Shown: piece after piece, positions 56,934 through 64,000 of the stretch | How the letters are laid out: each line of letters starts with the position of its first letter | Position numbering within the stretch: position 1 is the stretch's first letter | Source of the DNA: Pilatotrama ljubarskyi | Lineage: Eukaryota; Basidiomycota; Agaricomycetes; Polyporales; Polyporaceae | NCBI GenBank assembly: GCA_022385805.1 | Contig: MU277731.1 | Location: 2,464-66,463 of the forward strand | Direction of reading: 5' to 3' | Length of the DNA: 64,000 bases | Position numbers and translations under genes: made by a program | Notes under the pieces: model-generated | The model's database searches: none | What the model was told of the DNA's origin: nothing | The model's input: the letters and a program-made list of their open reading frames with translations, nothing else

Positions 56934-59706
56934 CTAGCAACCGCCGGCGAGCTGTGCGTCGAGGCCGAGTCAGCTTAGCGATCTCGTACCGGAGGGAGGG
57001 GGAGAGGAAACGTACCGCAGAGTTTTTGGGCCACGGGTATCCCGCACCGTCCGGTCCCGTTTGTGACCAGTAGGTGAGGTTCGGGTCTACGCACACATCA
57101 CGCCACAACATCAGTTACCCTGCTCTGCATAGAGTGAGAAAGGGAGAACACGCACTGCTATACGCCTCCAAATGCGAGTTGATGTAGTCCGCGGTTGGGT
57201 AGTCCTTAGGGTCGCACCCGATGTTCGTCGAGCCCGAGCGCTGGTACACGCGCACGTAGTCGATCTGCATCACTGCCGGGAAGATCATCGTCTCCGGCAG
57301 GATCGTCTGCCAGTTCTCTGCACGCCGCGGTCAGCACCCCATCCGCACAACACCTCCCACAATCAGGCGGAGACTCACTGGAGATACCCAAGTTCAGCAC
57401 GATCGACTGCACGCTCGCTCGTCAGCACCTGATAACGTCGAAATCAACGATGCTCAGCACGCACCATCGGCTCCTCGGGGATGAGCCGCTGCGACACCTG
57501 CGAGCCGTCCGGGCCCTGGTCGGGGCCCATCGCGGCGGCGCCCATGCGCACGGTCGGCTTCCCGTCCGTTTGCCAGGTGATGAAGCCCTCGCCGCGGTTC
57601 TTCGGATTCGCCCAGTACTCGAACCCGAGCGTCTTGAACACCGCGCCGGAGCCCTGGAACATGTCGTCCGGCAGCGTCGTCAGCGCCGACACGGCTTGCT
57701 GGCTGTGTACGCGTCATCTCGTGTCAGCGGGGAGGTCCTTGACCGGGACAGGATGAAGGAGATCTTACATGGCAGAACCCCTGCAGCAAGAGACGTCAGC
57801 ATCGCGCAAAGACCAAGACGACAGAAGAGGAGACGCACTTGTACGTGTTCGGCCGCGTCCGACTCTCGTCGTATATCCACCACGCGTCCTGCGTATCGTT
57901 CACATACAGATAATCGTGCGTGAACGGCGCGAACTGCGCCGACTGCGACACGACCTGGCCCACCCCGCCCTCCGTCTTGTTCTTCTCCGCCTCGAGGATG
58001 TCGATCTCCGGCACGCCCCGCCCAACGCTGTTTGACGGACCCGGGTGCTCCTCGTTCGGGCACGTGCACGCGCTCACCCGTTGGCCGGGCAGCCAGGAGA
58101 GCTCATAGTTGTACTTGGAGCGCGACTGGTCAGAGTGCAGCGCTGCGGCGGGCCCAGAGCCGTCCGCGTAGGTTTGGTTCGGGAAGGTGCCAACGTCGCA
58201 CGCGTCGTACCTGTATACGTATGCCATGCGAAGGGGAGCGCCGGGTGTCAGAAGTGTCGGGGGTGTGAAGGGTGTGACACGACTTACGAGTACGGCCATG
58301 TCCCGTCCGTCGTCGCCCTGTAACCCGGTCTGCCCAGGTTCCCCATCGTCCACGCACCAGGCCACTGCGCCAGTCACCCTTCCGTCAGTATCCAGCGAGA
58401 AGAACGAGGAGCGAGGCGACTCACGTAGCCCTGCGTGTCCGAGTTCGGCCCGGGCAGAGTCATCGACACCTCGATGTACCCGCTCGTGAAGCAGAACTTG
58501 TTCCAGCTCTGGAGCATCCCGCTCACGTAACTGAGGTTGTGGTTCGTGGACGGGTCCGTGACCTGGTCCATCACGATCTGCAGCGCCCCTCCTTTCGTGT
58601 ACACCTGCTTCGGGTCGTACCACTCGAGGTCCGCGGTGGAGCCGTACCAGAGGTCGACGGCCTCCCAGTACGGGTCGTCGCCAGGGTAGAAGGTGCGCCC
58701 GTCGAGGTTGAACTCGTCCGAAAAGACGAGCTCGTACGCCTCGCCGTCGAACCCCGTCCGCGTCTTCGCGCTCTCGGGCGTGTCCGGGTCGATCAGCTGT
58801 GGCATTTGGAACCTGTCAAAACAAGCAATTCATGAAAGGCCCGATCAGCATTCCCTTCCCCAGCGCGTCGCGAGAAGACAGCTCGGGCGCGTAGAAGACT
58901 CACAGTACTGGCGCTTGGCCTGTGCCATTTATCCTCACGTTCGCGGTGATGGCGACGTTGCGCGCCTCGTTGCGGAAAAAGTCGAGGAGAGGGTAGCAGA
59001 GGAAGAGCGTCAGGACGGCCGCTACGAGGAGCACGAGCACGCCGACGTTCAGGATGCCGCGTTTGGACCAGTACGAGCGGCGATTGCGTCCGTAGTCGGG
59101 TGTATGGAGCAAGTCATCATCGTCATCTGGCGCGTCCTTGTCGACGTCGGGGTCGTACGCGTATGGAACGAAGCCGCGTGTGCCGACGACAAGACCGGAG
59201 GGGTACTTTGAGTCGGAGGAGAGGGAGAAGACGGAGTCGCCGGAGGAGGAGACGACCGAGTCGCGATTGTGGAAGGCCTTTGGGGGCGCGAGGTGGTCTG
59301 TATTTCCTGCGGCGCTGGCGTCGTCCGCGGCAAGGCGGTAGAGGACCATAGATCCGCGTTGGCCGCCGAGGGAGCCATACGGGCCTGCGAGCGCCTGGGA
59401 CTCTTCTGATGCGATGCGATTGAAGTAGGTGCTCCCGCGCGAGGCGGGTCGGGAGCGGGGCGCGGGGTGTGAGCCTGCGGGAGCGTTGGGGTTGAGGGGA
59501 GAAGAGACGAAGTTTGTGCCGACGGAGGAGGAGCGGGTGTTTGTCCTGGAGGAGGAGGCCTGGTCTCTGTCTCTGGACTCTGGGGAGAGGAGGGGAGAGT
59601 CGAAGGTGGAGGTGAGGGGAGTGCGGGGGTGGGCGTAGTCCTCGGGGGTTGATGCGCCTGAGCGGTGTTGCTCGGGCGCATCAGAGGACGGCCAGGGCGT
59701 CGACAT
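56934..59706 (-). CDS. KRE6: KRE6/SKN1-type beta-glucan synthesis-associated protein (GH16-like)
   Basis: ATG 59706 (MSTPWPSSDAPEQH) starts a roughly 210-residue Ser/Pro-rich cytosolic part, then one membrane helix (ILNVGVLVLLVAAVLTLFL), making a type II membrane protein. The lumenal GH16-like domain follows over many short exons: FQMPQLIDPDTPE, YELVFSDEFNLDGRTFYPGDDPYWEAVDLWY, FCFTSGYIEVSMTLPG, GAWTMGNLGRPGY, VPEIDILEAEKN (with the E-x-D-x-x-E active-site row), FGQ-like spacing, FEYWANPKNRGEGFITWQTD, IPEEPMSIVLNLGIS, PAVMQIDYVRVYQ, and GCDPKDYPTADYINSH. The last tiny exon completes KNSALAGGC before TAG 56934, matching the family's Cys end. Kre6/Skn1 act in the ER/Golgi-to-surface route and are needed for beta-1,6-glucan in the wall. 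Confidence 0.95.
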
Positions 59707-62700
59707 CAGATCTGAGCTGGTCGTGAGATGGCCAGTGCGTGCGGGTGATGGGGGCGGGGGAGGAGGAGGAGGGGGCGAAGGAATGAAAAGGAAGGAGAGA
59801 CTGGTGGAGGCAAAAAGGCAGGCGACGCAGCGACCGGGGCCTGTCCGCGACGCCGAGGCGAGAGCCCTCCGACCCGTGGGAGCACCGCACACAGGCGCAG
59901 GCGCCCGTCGGCTGCCCCTCGCCGCCGCCGCTCCCTCCGCTCAACGCCAGCCTCTTCGCGGCCTCCGCACGAACAAACGCCTCTTCGAGTCCAGCAGCCA
60001 CCCACCAGCAGCACTGACAGCGCACGCCCTCTTCCCCGTATCTTCGCAGCCTCGCGCCGGCTGGGAATGTGCACGCCAAGCGTTCACATCCGCAAGCTTG
60101 TCCGTCCGATGCCCGTCTCTGCCGTGCCTCCCCCACGGCACGCGTCGCTGCACGAGAACACATCCTTCCCGTCATCCACCCTATCGCGAACCAACAGCGC
60201 AAGCCCGCGATAAGCGTCTCTGTCAACTCAACCATATTCGCCCGCTTTTCTCCCGCCCTTGTGCGACGCCGGGTAGTACGTCCTAATTAGCCGTGCACAA
60301 CGACTACCATCGCATCCTCTGTACGGAATGCAGGGCGCGATGTGGGGGTGGCCATGCATACCCTCTCAACGCGACGACGTGATCACAGATTGAATGTTCG
60401 AGCGCGGACCGCGGGCGTTGCACGCTCCCACTCCGCCCCGCGATCATATATAGCGGGTTTGCAGCCGCTCATGCGGCCCGTGTACGTGAACTCGGTCCTG
60501 TCATGCGCTGCATACACTTCTACGAGGTTGCTCCGGGACCGTATGCTTCTACTGCAGGCAACAGTACTTTGCTGCGGTCATGACTGGTTGCAACTTGCGA
60601 CGCATCTCGCTGCGAGAGGCAAGGCGAGACCTGCACAGATGCTTGAAAGGAGGGCGCCCTCTTAACTTACCGATAAGTACTTATGTAACACCGCGTCGCT
60701 CCACCGCTGTGCGTTCATACTATTCACAGTAATTCACTTGCCTTCGTTGGCATTCATCCTACCACGCAGCACGCTCGCAACATACGTCGCATCCACGATC
60801 TTCCCTACCGGACCCTGCGTATCCTCCGTACCCGTTCGCCTCCTCACAGGGTCGCGTCCCGTACAACTGCCCTAGATAGTAGGTTAGACGATGCCGCCCT
60901 ATCATCCCTTCCTGCGGCGCTGGAGCGCTGGAAGCCGGACTACCGTTTAGACGCGGAGGCGAAGGTCTCCCCCTCTCCGAGCGCTGTTGCACGTCGAATA
61001 ACCGCCAGCCCCTCTTGCAACTACTGTCAAGGTCGTACTGTAGCCTTAGGGCGGCACACGACCCCGCCGAGACACGTCAGGCGCGCGCGCAGCGCAGATG
61101 ATCGGTCCACCACGGACTCTCCATTCCCCGCCACGGCCTTGTGCCCCCCTCTGCCGTCTTGCGTGCCTGCGGAACCAAGTCTACAGTAAGTACATACGCG
61201 TTTCGAAAAGTGCCCCTCGGGGCAGAACATGCTGAGCGTGCCGCTGCCACTCCTCCCCACCGTCTCCGCGACTAGCATGGAGTCTCGAGACCGGTACCGG
61301 TGACCGGTGTGGTTGCCGCTTTGCGCATCGAGTACTGCACGTAGACGTACACGTACGATGCATATTATATATGCTCCAGTCCGGACGTTGGGACTCGGGG
61401 GATGCGAACGCGTCTCAAAGACTTTGGATTCGAATAGAGGCTGATGACGCTATTCGAAGCGCCAACCTGCGCAATGAAGCTGCGACCATTCCCTTCCCGG
61501 GCGCGGGTGCGCAAGTAAGTACTGGGAGTCGGACGTAGTACTAGTCAGGCTTTCATGAAGCTTCGACTTCTCTTCGAGGCTACTAGCTCGAGACGGGCTC
61601 GCTTCCCGTCCTGTCTGGCACCCGCGCGGTGCGTAATGATACGACAGCCGTGCTGAAGAACGTACCGTATATGGTACGCGTCGACGTATGACGTCCGGGT
61701 GCGAGACGAGACGAGACGACGAACTCCACAGAGACCGTTGCGTTCCCCGATGACGCCTGTGGCGTCTCCGCTCCGAGCACACACTGGAACTTTGAAGGCC
61801 ACACAACCCGCCCGTTGTTCAGGTGAGGGTAAGGTGAGAGTACAAGTTGCGAATTCTCGAGCTCCTCCTCGCTCATACGTATGTAAAGTAGACAACGTCA
61901 CCGAACCGCGCTACTATAGTCGTCCATGCTTTACACGCCTTTCGATGCGGGACATATCAACAGCATCATCCCTATAATGTCAAAACCTGCATCTCTTGCT
62001 GAAGCAAGGCAGGTGGCCCGGCCGTCCATGAGTACAAGCAATTGAACACGGCTCTCTCGAGCACATTTCATCTCGAGCACATTTCATCTCGAGCACATTT
62101 CATCTCGAGCACATTTTATCTCGAGCACATTTCGTATGATATATACCTGTATACCGCACTGTTCTCAATTCCGGACGGGTAGTAGCAAGACATCGAGGAG
62201 CCAGGAAAGGGAACGGAGACTGGCCAGCTCGGGACTCGGGACTCGGGACGCAAGCAACATATAGTAACCCTTTGGCAAAACCGCGAAGCAAAGCCAATTG
62301 CAAATGTCACGACTCGAAGTGAGAATGACAGTCGTCGACGGGGGAGATTGGGGGTTCGACAAACGTGGAGGAGATTATAGTGGTACACTGTAACGTCGCA
62401 GCGGCAGGGAGGACGGTGGCAACAAGCGGTGTCGAGTCGAATAAATATTGGACCGAGGGCCGTTTGGCTTTGTGCTTGTTCGGAATCCGAAGGATCGAGG
62501 GAGGCGATGGCGGAAGGATGGGCATAGGGGGTCAGTGGGGACGGGTAAGATGTCTGGGATAAAAGAAACATTGGGTTGGTTAGGAGGGGAATTAGCGAGA
62601 CAGAGGAGGGCCACATGGGGTAAGACGACGTCTCGGGGACGGGCCACAGGGTAAAGAAGCAAAGGACAAAACGATGACAGTATACATAACGACAGAGCAT

Positions 62701-63056
62701 TAGGCCTGAGGATGTGTAGTGTAGTAATGTAGTATGGAACGGTCCGACTCGGGTCGAGAGGGAGGAGTCTGGCGAGTCGCATAGGGAAGTACAAAATTGG
62801 GGGACATTGGGGGTTGGGCCGGAACGAAAAGGGGAGCGAGCCAAAGAAGTGAGGAGATCCAAGCAAACCGGGACGCGGGAAGGGGTGCATACACGCATTA
62901 GACCTTGTTCGGCAGTATTTCTTCTTCAAGTGGTGGTCCTCTCGTCATGAGCCGCACCGGGCGGACGCTCGCGTCGGGCCCGTCGGACGTTCTGCGCTTC
63001 ATCTTCGTCTTCATCGTACAAGTGCAACAGCGAGATGATGCCACGCCCGTCAAGGA
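59707..63056. other. 3.3-kb intergenic region
   Basis: No gene is recognised. TATA-like sequences occur at about 60446-60454 (plus) and 61362-61373. The left end is the promoter of the glucan-synthesis gene. From 62136 to 63056, minus-strand frames are probably the 3' flank of the right-edge gene. It includes the tandem repeat at 62056-62135. Confidence 0.4.
62056..62135. repeat. five tandem 16-bp units
   Basis: CTCGAGCACATTTCAT is repeated five times head to tail. Units 4 and 5 each carry one change near the end. Each unit holds an XhoI-like CTCGAG palindrome. Confidence 0.9.
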
Positions 63057-64000
63057 CTAGGCCTTGGATGGCACCGCAGTCTTCAGGCCTTCCAGCCTCT
63101 CCTCCAGCCCCTTGCCCAGGCCCTCGCGCTCCCATTCTCCTCCGACATCATCGGCGACGCCGGCAGCGCCGTCTCGCTCGAGGAGGTACAACGGAGCACC
63201 GTGTATGCTCCCCCCGCTCGAGCTCGCCGCGTATTGGGCTTGCGGCAGCCCGATGACGCTCGGAATGTGCGGAGGCGGCTCGGTGACAACTGCAGAGGAA
63301 GTGAGGCTGGACAAGGGGAGGGTCGATGCGGGGGTGGATGATAGGAGGTCGGCGTAGGAGATGAAGGAGAGTCGCTTGTTGGCAGCTTTAGGTGAAGGAG
63401 GGTGCGAAGGGAAGGGCGCGGGGACAGTGATGGACGCAAGTTGCTGCGGCTGCTGTGGCTGCGAAGGCAGGCTGTGTAGAGGGTGCTCCGTGTGCGTCGC
63501 CGTCGTAGGCGAGGACGCGTTCGAGTTCGTCTCAGCCTCTGACGCGGCGCTCGACGAGACCGAGAAGTATGTTGACGTCGGCGTGGGCGTGGCTGTTGAC
63601 TGCGGCACGAAGATAGTCGGAGGTGAGGAACTTGTTTGCACCGTCGGTCTTGTTGGGGGAGACGCCTGGACGTTCCTCGGGGGTGAACCGGGAAGAGAAT
63701 TGCTGAAGAGCAAACTTCTCCGGTTGGCCACCCCTGTCGGACTCGGGCTGCGGCTGCTCAGCCTCGAAGTAGGGCTGGTAAACCCGCTCTGGTACGCAGG
63801 GTCTACAGGGGCGGGCGTGACAATCGAGATTGCATCCAGATCGTCATCTTCCGGGTCCTTCGAGGTAAGGACGGCAGCAGCGCTGTCGAGCACGGAGGGC
63901 ACCGCGCGGTCCAGCTCCTCGGTGAATTTGGCCCGGGGGATGTGGTGAGGGTCCGAGCAGAGCGGAATGGGTGAAGCGATGGGCTCGATGTCGCGTTCGA
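63057..64000 (-). CDS. Ser/Pro-rich hypothetical protein, 5' end outside window
   Basis: The frame is open from base 64000 leftward to TAG/TAA at 63057, so at least 313 codons of the 3' part are here. It enters with ERDIEPIASPIPLCSDPHHI and KFTEELDRAVPSVLDSAA, then becomes Ser/Thr/Pro-rich with a short ordered-looking box, KAANKRLSFISYADLLSSTP, and a C-terminal GLGKGLEERLEGLKTAV helix. The Arg-Leu-Ser-Phe-Ile-Ser-Tyr box stands out of the disordered sequence and is probably the conserved part. No membrane helix is present in this part. I do not recognise the family. The base pattern (G/C third positions) supports coding. Confidence 0.72.
   Translation of the reverse strand, partial: ERDIEPIASPIPLCSDPHHIPRAKFTEELDRAVPSVLDSAAAVLTSKDPEDDDLDAISIVTPAPVDPAYQSGFTSPTSRLSSRSPSPTGVANRRSLLFSNSLPGSPPRNVQASPPTRPTVQTSSSPPTIFVPQSTATPTPTSTYFSVSSSAASEAETNSNASSPTTATHTEHPLHSLPSQPQQPQQLASITVPAPFPSHPPSPKAANKRLSFISYADLLSSTPASTLPLSSLTSSAVVTEPPPHIPSVIGLPQAQYAASSSGGSIHGAPLYLLERDGAAGVADDVGGEWEREGLGKGLEERLEGLKTAVPSKA

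Overview
This window reads as a filamentous basidiomycete, most likely an Agaricomycete. Genes are cut by many short introns (about 45-110 nt) with GT..AG ends. Coding parts have strong G/C third positions. Several families are typical of mushroom-forming fungi: DUF6533 seven-helix proteins, F-box-like proteins with 'REAYDLAMPRVLSDV'-type boxes, and a large UGA4/ACT-type permease. Nothing bacterial, organellar or viral is seen. No tRNA, rRNA or CRISPR array is recognised.

Layout, left to right. A tocopherol-cyclase-like gene (minus) is cut by the left edge. It is followed by a decayed reductase fragment and a poorly preserved DUF6533 gene. Next come a many-exon ammonium transporter (minus, 5117-7102), a small hypothetical gene (plus) and a well-preserved DUF6533 seven-helix gene (minus, 10906-13825). 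From 15.6 to 22.9 kb the genes are dense: a single-pass membrane protein, a small cupin, PXR1 (G-patch ribosome-biogenesis factor), and a tail-anchored FHA coiled-coil protein of the SLMAP/HAM-4/PRO45 type (STRIPAK). An F-box-like gene and a gene-poor 4 kb follow. Then come a FluG-type glutamine-synthetase-like enzyme (plus), a decayed amino-acid permease copy and its intact paralogue (minus). After another gene-poor stretch there is a PAR32-type gene with six GRGGxGN repeats, an HpcH/HpaI aldolase (plus), a second F-box-like gene, a candidate tiny secreted protein, a four-helix membrane protein and a KRE6/SKN1-type glucan-synthesis protein. The right edge cuts the 5' part of a Ser/Pro-rich gene.

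Several genes concern nitrogen: the ammonium transporter, a PAR32 homologue (in yeast Amu1/Par32 inhibits Mep1/Mep3), a glutamine-synthetase-fold gamma-glutamyl ligase and a GABA/amino-acid-type permease with a dead duplicate. They are not an operon, and calling them a functional neighbourhood is inference.

The clearest unexpected structure is mobile DNA. Two short elements (43027-43411 and 54637-55010) share terminal inverted repeats beginning AGGACCC..GACAAT, and each is flanked by its own perfect 8-bp duplication. A third, unrelated element (50294-50560) has 23-bp inverted ends and a 3-bp duplication. All are non-coding and look like non-autonomous (MITE-like) DNA transposons sitting in gene-poor DNA. 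A second puzzle is a long open stretch with coding-like base use that continues in frame after the PAR32 stop codon.
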